Part shown: positions 18,637-26,123 of the stretch, one piece after another
Position numbering within the stretch: position 1 is the stretch's first letter
Layout of the letters: each line of letters starts with the position of its first letter
Assembly (NCBI RefSeq): GCF_034259205.1
Contig: NZ_CP139487.1
Coordinates: 2,852,001 to 2,916,000 of the forward strand
From: Peredibacter starrii
Lineage (GTDB): Bacteria; Bdellovibrionota; Bacteriovoracia; Bacteriovoracales; Bacteriovoracaceae
Direction of reading: 5' to 3'
DNA: 64,000 bases
Notes under the pieces: model-generated
The model's database searches: none
What the model saw: the letters and a program-made list of their open reading frames with translations, nothing else
What the model was told of the DNA's origin: nothing
Translations under genes and position numbers: made by a program

Positions 18637-19135
18637 GACCTATTTTCTTTCGATGAGGTGGTAACTTTGGTGTTACTGCCTCCTCGTAAGAATCCATCCT
18701 TTCAAAAACAATTTTAAAAAGTTTATTGGTCTTTCTTTCGAGTTCGTCGACCTTATTTGAGGCAGAGCTTTCCATACTCAGGAAGCTTCTGAGTTTGATA
18801 AAAGTGCGGATGATGGAGATGTTGACCTGAATGGCGCGCTCACTATTAAGCACCGTTGAAAGCATGGCCACGCCACTTTCTGTGAACAACATTGGCATTG
18901 TTCTTCTTTTGGTATTCCAACCACTTAGCGGATTTGCGGCCGCAAATTGCGACCGCAAATCGTCTAACTCACTTAAATCACATTCGAACATGAAATCGGA
19001 TGGGAACCTAGAGAGATTACGCCTTACCTGCTCACTAAGTCGCTTGTTGGTTACTCCATAAAGCTCAGCCAGATCCGAATCCAACATCACTCTCTGCCCA
19101 CGAATTGTATAAATGAATTTTTCGATTTGTTTCAT
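18620..19135 (-). CDS. ORF6N domain protein, copy 2
   Basis: A 171-residue protein with the ORF6N domain (IYTIRGQRVMLDSDLAELYG, FPSDFMFE, DDLRSQF, LFTESGVAMLSTVL), a DNA-binding-associated module of phages and bacterial accessory genes. A C-terminal helical region (about 115-171) contains a repeated basic/acidic pattern. It starts 3 nt after its paralogue ends and is nearly identical to it at both termini. It contains an imperfect palindrome at 18925-18967. No other phage gene is nearby. Function is unknown. Confidence 0.8.
   Translation of the reverse strand: MKQIEKFIYTIRGQRVMLDSDLAELYGVTNKRLSEQVRRNLSRFPSDFMFECDLSELDDLRSQFAAANPLSGWNTKRRTMPMLFTESGVAMLSTVLNSERAIQVNISIIRTFIKLRSFLSMESSASNKVDELERKTNKLFKIVFERMDSYEEAVTPKLPPHRKKIGLKRDQ
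18925..18967. repeat. Imperfect palindrome inside ORF6N copy 2
   Basis: A 43-nt inverted repeat centred on 18946 pairs GATTTGCGGCCGCAA with TTGCGACCGCAAATC (one mismatch) and, after two mismatches, TTAG with CTAA. It occupies the same codons as the perfect palindrome in the neighbouring paralogue. Confidence 0.8.
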
Positions 19136-19138
19136 ACC

Positions 19139-19645
19139 CTATTTAAGACCTATCTTCTTTCGATGAGGTTGTAACTTTGGTGTTACCGCCTCTTCATAAG
19201 AGTCCATCCTTTCAAAAACAATTTTAAAGAGCTTATTCGTTTTCTTCTCAAGCTCATCGACTTTATGAGAAGTTGACCTATCCATGCTCACGAAGCTTCT
19301 GAGCTTGATGAAGGTGCGAATGATGGAGATGTTGACCTGAATTGCTTGTGTCGAATTCAGAACACTAGAGAGCATTGCAACGCCTGGTTCTGTGAATAGA
19401 AATGGCATCGTTCTTCTTTTGACATTCCAAGAGGTTGAAGGATTTGCGGTCACAAATTGTGACCGCAAATCCTTCAACTCTCCAGAATCACACTCAAATA
19501 AGAAGTCTTCTGGAAAACGTTCCAAATTCCTTCGAACTGACTGAAGTAAAACTTTTAATTCCACTCCATAAAGCTCCGCCAGATCTGAATCCAACATCAC
19601 TCTCTGACCACGAATTGTATAAATGAATTTTTCGATTTGTTTCAT
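19139..19645 (-). CDS. ORF6N domain protein, copy 1
   Basis: A 168-residue ORF6N protein, paralogous to the next gene. The first 27 residues and the last 40 are almost the same in both copies, while residues about 28-75 differ (for example VELKVLLQSVRRNLERFPEDF against VTNKRLSEQVRRNLSRFPSDF in part), the likely specificity region. The peptide DLRSQFVTANPST, where many ORF6N proteins read LRSQFVTS followed by GGRR, is encoded by a perfect 45-nt palindrome. This suggests the sequence was reshaped by inverted duplication. Confidence 0.8.
   Translation of the reverse strand: MKQIEKFIYTIRGQRVMLDSDLAELYGVELKVLLQSVRRNLERFPEDFLFECDSGELKDLRSQFVTANPSTSWNVKRRTMPFLFTEPGVAMLSSVLNSTQAIQVNISIIRTFIKLRSFVSMDRSTSHKVDELEKKTNKLFKIVFERMDSYEEAVTPKLQPHRKKIGLK
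19434..19478. repeat. Perfect 45-nt palindrome inside ORF6N copy 1
   Basis: The left arm 19434-19455 (GTTGAAGGATTTGCGG then TCACAA) is exactly complementary to the right arm 19457-19478 around a single A at 19456. Because it is palindromic, both strands encode the same peptide core, LKDLRSQ followed by TANPST. It could extrude as a 22-bp hairpin. Confidence 0.95.
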
Positions 19646-19671
19646 GCTCTGGATATAGAGACTTTTAAGAA

Positions 19672-19705
19672 TTCCTTCCAGTCATCTCATGAAGACCGGA
19701 AGGAA
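19672..19705 (-). other. Intergenic hairpin between flavin oxidase and ORF6N genes
   Basis: TTCCTTCC (19672-19679) pairs with GGAAGGAA (19698-19705), with three more inner pairs across one mismatch. On the minus strand the following sequence is TTCTTAAAAG, a poor T tract, so it may be a weak terminator or processing signal rather than a full stop. Confidence 0.4.
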
Positions 19706-19720
19706 ATAAGCAGAATTGAA

Positions 19721-21367
19721 TTACATAATTCTTCTAAGCACACCAAGAGTCGATCCAAAGCTCGTTTCAAAACAAGGGTTACCCCAGTTGTCCTGGTTCG
19801 AGAAATGGATACAGTTATCAATCGATCTATGGGCCGTCTCAAACATTCCATTGCGAACACCATTAATGTGAGCAACTGGAAGAGCATGACCGTAACGAAC
19901 AAGACGCATTCCTGCGACGTCATTCCAAGTTAGACCCATGCCCGGAAGCATTGGGGCAATTCTCGTTTTCACGCGCTCAAGGTACTTGTTGTAAAGATCA
20001 GGGTTAAAGAGAAACTGCTGGGCCATTTCGTAAGGAAGTGGCATATAGAGAGTGAGTACACTCTTATCTGTCATATCTTTTACGGCCCAATCAGAAAATA
20101 CAACATCTGCGAACACGCGCTTCATGCTGTCTTGATACTCACTTGTTGGAACTTGTCCATTCATCGTGAAAATATCGTAACCAATTGAAGGGATTTTCTT
20201 CTTAAGGAAGATGTTCCCTACAAGATAAGCGCGATAGTGCATGCTATTCATCGCCTTCTCTTGCATTGGATCCATGCCATTTACAATTTTCTTCGAAACC
20301 ATCTTAGGTGCAGTCACGATACATTGTTTTGCACTCACAGTTTGAAGCTGATTCATTCCGTTTTTAAAACACACAACCGCTTTTCCACCCTCTGAACGAA
20401 CATCAACGGCGAAAGCATGATTAAGGAAAGTTACATTGTTTCTCTTTGTTAAATTCTGGAAAACCGCATCTGCGATGATTCCGTTTCCGCCTGGAAGAAC
20501 AAGTGTTCCAGCAAGGTCACAAGAAAGGAAGTTCAGACCTTGAGCTGCCGAGATTTCTTCTGGTGAGGCACCAAAAGAAGACCAGCAGTACATGCTGATA
20601 TATTCCATAATATGTGGGTGAACATTTCCAAGCTCAGCTTCAATCCATTTTGTGAATGGAATTCCATCTAGAGCATTGAAACGATTTCTTCCTGCCGCAG
20701 ATGGATCCCAGATTGGAAGTTCCGGATAATTGTTCTCATAAACATCCATGAACTTCTTATGAGCAAAACGGAACTCGTCTGCACGAGCAGGATCAGTCGC
20801 CCCGTCCCAAAAACCGTTAATAAAGCGACCATTCATATTGACCGCTTCGGCTTCGTGTTCAACTTTTCTAAAAAGATTTTTAATTTTTAGTGAGTTTAGA
20901 AATGTATCGATCTCATCACCTTGCTCAGGCATTGTGATGTAAGCAGCACCTTGAGAAACATAATTATTTCTTCCGAAGAGCTGAGTTTTTGCATTTCCAC
21001 CGAAGCGAGTGTGTCCATCGATGATAAGGATCTTCTTACCCGCTAAATAGTAAGCTGCTGCTAAACCGGAAATACCGCCACCAATGATCACCACATCAAA
21101 CTGTGCGCTCACTGCCGGGATACCACCTTTCTTTGAGATATAAGAGTCTTTCGCCCAAAAAACTTCGTGGGCCTCATCAAATAAATCACCTTCAATTTCT
21201 GTACTGCCTGCGAAGTTTGGAACTCTTTGTAGAGGGGCCAGATCCTGAAGAGTCGCATCCATTCCGAATGTACCCATGAGAGACTTTTCACCAGCACGTG
21301 CCCAAGGCGGAAGCATCATGAGTGAGGTTGCAGCAAGAGAGCTCAGGAAGAATTCGCGGCGATTCAT
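19721..21367 (-). CDS. Tat-exported FAD-dependent amine oxidase-like protein
   Basis: A 548-residue flavoprotein. The N terminus MNRREFFLSSLAATS is a twin-arginine signal, consistent with folding around FAD before export. Residues about 90-125 hold the dinucleotide fold VVIIGGGISGLAAAYYLAG and a second patch LIIDGHTRFGGNAKT. The middle and C-terminal region (LPGGNGIIADAVF, ending in a pattern like GVRNGMFETAHR) fits the flavin amine oxidase / NAD(P)-binding-like family. The substrate, perhaps an amine, is unknown. It probably precedes the ORF6N pair without tight coupling. Confidence 0.82.
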   Translation of the reverse strand: MNRREFFLSSLAATSLMMLPPWARAGEKSLMGTFGMDATLQDLAPLQRVPNFAGSTEIEGDLFDEAHEVFWAKDSYISKKGGIPAVSAQFDVVIIGGGISGLAAAYYLAGKKILIIDGHTRFGGNAKTQLFGRNNYVSQGAAYITMPEQGDEIDTFLNSLKIKNLFRKVEHEAEAVNMNGRFINGFWDGATDPARADEFRFAHKKFMDVYENNYPELPIWDPSAAGRNRFNALDGIPFTKWIEAELGNVHPHIMEYISMYCWSSFGASPEEISAAQGLNFLSCDLAGTLVLPGGNGIIADAVFQNLTKRNNVTFLNHAFAVDVRSEGGKAVVCFKNGMNQLQTVSAKQCIVTAPKMVSKKIVNGMDPMQEKAMNSMHYRAYLVGNIFLKKKIPSIGYDIFTMNGQVPTSEYQDSMKRVFADVVFSDWAVKDMTDKSVLTLYMPLPYEMAQQFLFNPDLYNKYLERVKTRIAPMLPGMGLTWNDVAGMRLVRYGHALPVAHINGVRNGMFETAHRSIDNCIHFSNQDNWGNPCFETSFGSTLGVLRRIM

Positions 21368-21460
21368 TATTATTCACTTTTGAAGAAGGGTTTGGCGGTT
21401 TGATATACCATACACCTTAGGCCGGTCAATGATATTCTCGCTTTAACGCTCTGCAAGTGC

Positions 21461-21489
21461 TTGACAGATTTGTAGCAATCGCAGAAACT
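21461..21489 (+). promoter_or_regulatory. Candidate sigma70 promoter of tRNA-Cys
   Basis: TTGACA at 21461-21466 is a perfect -35; 17 nt later stands GAAACT, a weak -10. Expected transcription would begin about 20 nt before the mature tRNA 5' end. Confidence 0.45.
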
Positions 21490-21517
21490 CTCTTCCACCT
21501 ACTTCAATTTCGACTTT

Positions 21518-21595
21518 GGAGACGTGCCCGAGTGGCCCAAGGGAGCAGTTTGCAAAACTGTAAAGCCGGCGGTTCAAATCCGCCCGTCTCCTCCA
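21518..21595 (+). tRNA. tRNA-Cys (anticodon GCA)
   Basis: The acceptor arms GGAGACG (21518-21524) and CGTCTCC (21585-21591) pair fully. The anticodon loop reads TTGCAAA with GCA, a short variable loop follows, and the T arm GGCGG-TTCAAAT-CCGCC is canonical. A discriminator T and genomically encoded CCA end at 21595. The short variable loop excludes tRNA-Ser despite the GTGCCCGAGTGG D arm. A terminator follows directly. Confidence 0.92.
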
Positions 21596-21602
21596 AATAA
21601 TT

Positions 21603-21632
21603 AAACCCGGCCTTGCGCTGGGTTTTTTATTT
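21603..21632 (+). terminator. Rho-independent terminator after tRNA-Cys
   Basis: AAACCCGGC (21603-21611) pairs with GCTGGGTTT (21617-21625) with one G-T pair, followed by TTTTTTATTTT. It ends the tRNA transcript. Confidence 0.85.
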
Positions 21633-21750
21633 TAAACGGGTGTCTTTACCAGGCCACTTTCGTAAACACTATTAACACTTACCTTATCCACACTCATTGA
21701 GCATCACCATTCATAGGCCTATAACCGCTCCATACTTATAAGGAGTATTT

Positions 21751-22365
21751 ATGAAAAAGTTGTTCGCGGTTTTATTGATCTCTTCAATTCCAACACTTGC
21801 GCAAGCGGCCTCTGCCACTTTAAACGCAACTAAGAAGATTGAACTGAAATTCGAAAACCAATCTGGTGTTTACTTCTCAAAAATTAAACTGACACCTAAG
21901 TTCTATTGTTCAACACTAAAACCTCAAGGCTTCGGCGACGCAATTACAGTTGTAAATGAAGCAAATACTTTGTTCCAAGTTTCTTCGGATGATGCAGCAT
22001 CAGCAACTATCCAGCACATGAACTCAATCACGATTGAAGCTCCAAAAAAAGATCGATTCACAAACAGACAGTCATGTTCAGTAGTTGTTTATTTAACTAT
22101 TGAGAGAGGATATGCCTCTGAAGCTAATTTCGGAAATATTGCAGATGTATCTAGCACACGTAAGAATGCTGACCTCACAAAAGAATTCGAAAATTCACTT
22201 GGTGGGGAATACGTTTTGAAGCTAATGAATGATGGAACGGCATGGGATTATGAGACGAATGGTAGAATGAATGTTTGCTCGCTCGTATTGTTTAAGAAAA
22301 TGAAAGGTGAACTTAAAGAAGTTTCTAAATCTTACGACTTCAGAGTTGATCGTTGTAAAATTTAA
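21751..22365 (+). CDS. Secreted protein of unknown function
   Basis: A 204-residue protein with a clear Sec signal peptide (MKKLFAVLLISSIPTLAQA). The mature part has four cysteines (in FYCSTL, RQSCSV, NVCSLV and DRCKI), suggesting two disulphides in the periplasm or outside. No family is recognised. TAAGGAG stands just before the ATG. It lies alone between the tRNA terminator and a convergent kinase gene. Confidence 0.75.
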   Translation: MKKLFAVLLISSIPTLAQAASATLNATKKIELKFENQSGVYFSKIKLTPKFYCSTLKPQGFGDAITVVNEANTLFQVSSDDAASATIQHMNSITIEAPKKDRFTNRQSCSVVVYLTIERGYASEANFGNIADVSSTRKNADLTKEFENSLGGEYVLKLMNDGTAWDYETNGRMNVCSLVLFKKMKGELKEVSKSYDFRVDRCKI

Positions 22366-22376
22366 TTTCTCTATAT

Positions 22377-22398
22377 GGTGCAGGTTCAGGCCTGCACC
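22377..22398. other. GC-rich hairpin between convergent genes
   Basis: GGTGCAGG (22377-22384) pairs with CCTGCACC (22391-22398) around a 6-nt loop, 11 nt after the secreted-protein stop. It has no T tract on either strand, so it may protect transcript ends rather than terminate by itself. Confidence 0.45.
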
Positions 22399-22415
22399 TG
22401 TCCCTCAGTGCTTAT

Positions 22416-24410
22416 TCAAAAAGGCGTTGCCTCCGGCCGAGCATCAAGGGGAAGCTCCACAATGAAAGTTGTCCCGCTCTGCGGATCACTTTCAACTTTT
22501 ATCAGTCCATGATGTGCTTCTACCAGACCTTTTACTAGACTCAAGCCAATGCCCCAACCACGCTGCTCACCTTTCTTTGCTTCTTCTGCCCTTTTAAACT
22601 GCTCAAACAGCCCACTTTGAACTTCAGGAGGAATATAAGAGCCTTTATTGTGAACACTTAGAATAACTCTATCGTGGGCCTCCGTCAGATTGATCGTGAT
22701 AGGAGAACCCGAAGATCCGTACTTGATAGCATTGTTAATAAGGTTTTCAGTGATCCTTCTCATGGCGCCTGGGTCCCAAAAACCATCGAACGATCCTTGC
22801 TTGTTATAAATGAAGCGATCTCCATGCAAGGTTGAAAGTTCCTCAAGGGCATTCGACACAATACGATCCAAATTACTAGATGAAATTTTTACTGGAAGTT
22901 TCTCACCAGCTTTTACCAAATTTGCGTCTAATAAATCTCTGATCATGCTATCAGCGCGATCTATGTTGTCAGTGACTCTTATCGCGAACTTTTGAAAGTC
23001 AGGATCCTGAGAGAGTTTTCTAGCGAGTAACTGTGCGGCCATTCTGGCAGCAGTCAGTGGTGTTCTTAAATCATGAGTAAGGGCCGAAACGAATCGCTCC
23101 CTCAAGTCTCGCTCAATTTCCAAGCTCCTCACTATTTGTTTTTGTTCATGAATGTTTGTATTTGTTCCATACCATTTAATGATTATTCCTTTGTTGTCTT
23201 TTACAGGTACTGCCCTTGAAAGGAACCATTGGTATTCATTCGTTGCAGCTTTTTTAATTCTGAATTCTAATTCATAAACGATCCCGCTTTTAAGGGCCTT
23301 GTCCCATTCACTGAATAAGCTCTCCTTATCCTCAGGATGAATGACCTGGTTCCATAAATCATTTCCAGCACTGCCAGGTGGAAGTCCAGTGAAGTCATAC
23401 CAACGCTGATTGTAATAATCCACATACCCATCAGGATTGGCGGTCCATACAATCTGCGGCATGGAATCTGCCAATTCTCGAAACCTTTTTTCGCTTTCTA
23501 TAAGTTTTTCTCTCGCCACCACCTGCTCGGTCATATCCATACCAATATTGATGAAGCTATCCACTTTCCCTTGAGAATCAAAATGAGGAATAAATTCATT
23601 GATAAAATAAAAAAATCGGCCTTGTTTGTTTTTGAAGAACGTTTCCTGAATAACATTTTCTCCCTTGAAGACACGTTCAACAAAAGGACGAAAATCCGCA
23701 TATTTTTCATCGCCTATAACTTCACGTAGCGTTTTTCCAATAAAGTCTTTCGCAGGCATTCCCCACCAGTCTTGGGTGGCCTTATTTACAAAAATAAAAC
23801 GTTCACTTGAATCGTATTGATTCAAGTGAATTGGAATAGAGTCTGCGATAAATTCTAATTGTTCAGAAGTTCGAGTAAGCTCCTCAGTCCTTTCTTCCAC
23901 CCGATTTTCAAGAGTGTCTTTCTCCTCCTGAAGTCGTATATTTGCGTCTTTGATCTCGGCCGCTTGAGTGGCGATCTTAAATTCAAGACCGCGCATATGT
24001 TCTACATTTCCTAATAAATCCGTTACATCTTCGGCTTTATGGATAATGTGGGTCACTTCTCCATTCTTTACAATGGGCGAATTAACCGTGCTCCAGTAGC
24101 GCTTCTCAAATTTATTTAAGTCTGGATTCCAAACTTCATAAACAACGACTCCAAGGGAATCAGCCTTTAGAGTTTTGAGCATCTTTTGCAAAGAATGTTT
24201 AAGAATTTTGGCCCCATGAGCTCCAGTTGCTGCATTATCAGGAAATGCATCGAATAAATATTTACCAAGAAGTTGTTGGTTTGTTGTTCGGGTGAGCTGG
24301 AGATACAAATCACTGGCAAAAATAATCGTGAAGTTTGCTTTGAGCACAAGGAAGGGAACGGGCATAGCATGAAACACGGTACTGAATTCAAGTTCCTGCA
24401 AAGTTTTCAT
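22416..24410 (-). CDS. Soluble histidine kinase with three PAS domains
   Basis: A 664-residue cytoplasmic sensor kinase. PAS 1 (about 10-130) is followed by a coiled coil (about 140-185), PAS 2 (about 185-300, ending NIGMDMTEQV), PAS 3 (about 310-425, with MPQIVWTANPDGYVDYYNQRW and a GTNTNIHEQK end), HisKA with His446 in SALTHDLRTPLTA, and HATPase with GWGIGLSLVKGLVE. There is no receiver and no membrane helix, so input is cytoplasmic and its response regulator is encoded elsewhere. The closest relatives in the window are the kinases at 5138 and 41973, with which it shares the MPQIV-type PAS. Confidence 0.9.
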   Translation of the reverse strand: MKTLQELEFSTVFHAMPVPFLVLKANFTIIFASDLYLQLTRTTNQQLLGKYLFDAFPDNAATGAHGAKILKHSLQKMLKTLKADSLGVVVYEVWNPDLNKFEKRYWSTVNSPIVKNGEVTHIIHKAEDVTDLLGNVEHMRGLEFKIATQAAEIKDANIRLQEEKDTLENRVEERTEELTRTSEQLEFIADSIPIHLNQYDSSERFIFVNKATQDWWGMPAKDFIGKTLREVIGDEKYADFRPFVERVFKGENVIQETFFKNKQGRFFYFINEFIPHFDSQGKVDSFINIGMDMTEQVVAREKLIESEKRFRELADSMPQIVWTANPDGYVDYYNQRWYDFTGLPPGSAGNDLWNQVIHPEDKESLFSEWDKALKSGIVYELEFRIKKAATNEYQWFLSRAVPVKDNKGIIIKWYGTNTNIHEQKQIVRSLEIERDLRERFVSALTHDLRTPLTAARMAAQLLARKLSQDPDFQKFAIRVTDNIDRADSMIRDLLDANLVKAGEKLPVKISSSNLDRIVSNALEELSTLHGDRFIYNKQGSFDGFWDPGAMRRITENLINNAIKYGSSGSPITINLTEAHDRVILSVHNKGSYIPPEVQSGLFEQFKRAEEAKKGEQRGWGIGLSLVKGLVEAHHGLIKVESDPQSGTTFIVELPLDARPEATPF

Positions 24411-24576
24411 CGGCTCACCTATTAAAATTCTACCAATGTAAATTGGAACAGAGGGCGATCAGAAGGTAAATGCACAGATCTTAAGACCTATGCCCAATTT
24501 CGCCGCATACTCCCTTTTCATAACTCTCTGCTCTTAATGAACATTCCCTTCGGCATTTTGACTAAGGGGGAATAGA

Positions 24577-25350
24577 GTGAAACTGTTTTTTACTTTTTTG
24601 ATGCTATCTGCATTTGCTGCAAATGCGGCAGACACCAAAGACATGAATACTGCCAACAATCCTCTCACTCCAATGCTGGGATTGAATTTTCAAGACTATT
24701 ACTCCTCTTCCCTCTTCGGTTCTGATAAAACTTCAAACACATTCTTAACTCGTGGAACACTACCGCAAAAAATCGGAGGCCTTCCTCAGATCACTCGTCT
24801 GACCATTCCCTATCAAAATGTACCTCGCGTTGGAGATGAAGGTGTGAATGGATTCGGAGACATTAACATCTTTGACATCTTTCTCATGAAACCAAAAAAT
24901 GGTGTGGAATTTGGTATTGGCCCATACTTTGTTTTTCCGACTGCAACAGAAGATGAAACGGGTGCTGGTAAATGGCAGGCCGGTGCTTCAGCTGTCGCGA
25001 TTAAGCCAGGTGACTGGGGAATGATGGGTGCACTTCTTACTTATCAACATTCATTTGCGGGCCCAAGTGAAAGACCAACTCAGAATCTCGCAACTCTCCA
25101 ACCCTTCCTAATCTACAATTTACCCAAAAGTTTCTATGTCCGTTCATCGGCCATCATGAACTTTAACTGGCAGAATGGTCACTATTACATTCCGATTGGT
25201 GCAGGGGCCGGCAAAGTCTGGAAACTCAAAAGCGGTACGATCATGAATCTTTTTGTAGAACCGCAGTGGACAATCGCGCACGAAGGTGATGGACAACCAA
25301 ATTTTCAAACGTTTATGGGTCTTAATTTACAATTCCCTCTGGGTCATTAA
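24577..25350 (+). CDS. Putative outer-membrane beta-barrel protein
   Basis: A 257-residue protein starting at GTG behind AAGGGGG. It has a signal peptide (KLFFTFLMLSAFAANA) and alternating aromatic strands (FGDINIFDIFLM, VEFGIGPYFVFPT, LFVEPQWTIAHEG) ending in the aromatic/hydrophobic strand TFMGLNLQFPLGH. This suits a barrel similar to MetA-like or neuromedin-U-type transporters. A role in uptake or envelope structure is inference. The gene for a ceramidase-like membrane protein starts 17 nt later, so both may be cotranscribed. Confidence 0.65.
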   Translation: MKLFFTFLMLSAFAANAADTKDMNTANNPLTPMLGLNFQDYYSSSLFGSDKTSNTFLTRGTLPQKIGGLPQITRLTIPYQNVPRVGDEGVNGFGDINIFDIFLMKPKNGVEFGIGPYFVFPTATEDETGAGKWQAGASAVAIKPGDWGMMGALLTYQHSFAGPSERPTQNLATLQPFLIYNLPKSFYVRSSAIMNFNWQNGHYYIPIGAGAGKVWKLKSGTIMNLFVEPQWTIAHEGDGQPNFQTFMGLNLQFPLGH

Positions 25351-25367
25351 TCGAGTAATCTTAATCC

Positions 25368-26123
25368 ATGGCAAAACCATGGATTAAGTACGCTCTCCTC
25401 ATTGGAACAGCTTTCGCAACATTCGTTTTCTTTTTCACCAAGCCTGCAATGCCGCAGGAACTCTCCTATCATCTCTTTGTGGATCAAAGAATGTTTTGGA
25501 ACATTCCCAATACGTTGGATGTGCTTTCGAATCTTGCTTTCTTGATCGTTGGGATTTTAGGTCTAAGAGAATCATGCAAGATCAACTCTCCAGTTAAAAA
25601 TTCCTGGATCGCCTTCTTTGTAAGTATTCTTTTAGTCGCACCTGGTTCGGCTTTTTATCACTGGGCCCCAAATAACTACACTCTGATTTGGGACCGCTTG
25701 CCCATGAGCACAGGGTTCATGGCCCTTTACGTAATCATGCTTGCCGAACACATCTCATTTAAGTTCACAAAGCTTCTTCCCTGGGCCCTTCTCATGGGTC
25801 TTGTGAGTGTTCTCGTGTGGGTCGCAACAGATGACTTAAGGTTTTATTTCTGGGTTCAATTTAGTTCATTCCTAACTGTGCCTATAATTCTTCTCGCCTT
25901 CACGTCTCGTTACACTCATAAAGGCTGGTTTGGAGTGACCCTTCTTTTCTACGGTCTCGCGAAATGGACTGAGGTAAAAGACAAAGAGGTTTTCATCTGG
26001 ACCCATGAACTGATGAGTGGACACACCCTGAAACATATCCTTGCGGCCATCGGTCTCATGGGTGTGTGGTGGATGCTTAAAGTGAGATCAGAAGCAGCGA
26101 GCGTTCGAACTCATTCCGTTTAA
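25368..26123 (+). CDS. CREST-superfamily (alkaline-ceramidase-like) membrane hydrolase
   Basis: A 251-residue integral membrane protein with about seven hydrophobic segments. The signature residues of the CREST superfamily are visible: Ser and His in PGSAFYHWAPNN, Asp in IWDRLPMS about 13 residues later, and a C-terminal HELMSGHTLKH with two His four residues apart plus a third. These bind a metal in alkaline ceramidases and related lipid amidases. Lipid amide hydrolysis is therefore likely, but the substrate is unknown. Its last 36 nt overlap the convergent YiiX-like gene. Confidence 0.72.
   Translation: MAKPWIKYALLIGTAFATFVFFFTKPAMPQELSYHLFVDQRMFWNIPNTLDVLSNLAFLIVGILGLRESCKINSPVKNSWIAFFVSILLVAPGSAFYHWAPNNYTLIWDRLPMSTGFMALYVIMLAEHISFKFTKLLPWALLMGLVSVLVWVATDDLRFYFWVQFSSFLTVPIILLAFTSRYTHKGWFGVTLLFYGLAKWTEVKDKEVFIWTHELMSGHTLKHILAAIGLMGVWWMLKVRSEAASVRTHSV

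Noticed and set aside
18620-19645. Prophage or mobile-element remnant suggested by two ORF6N genes
   Set aside because: No integrase, structural phage gene, attachment repeat or composition shift is visible beside them; the tRNA-Cys is 1.9 kb away and its 3' end is not duplicated in the window.
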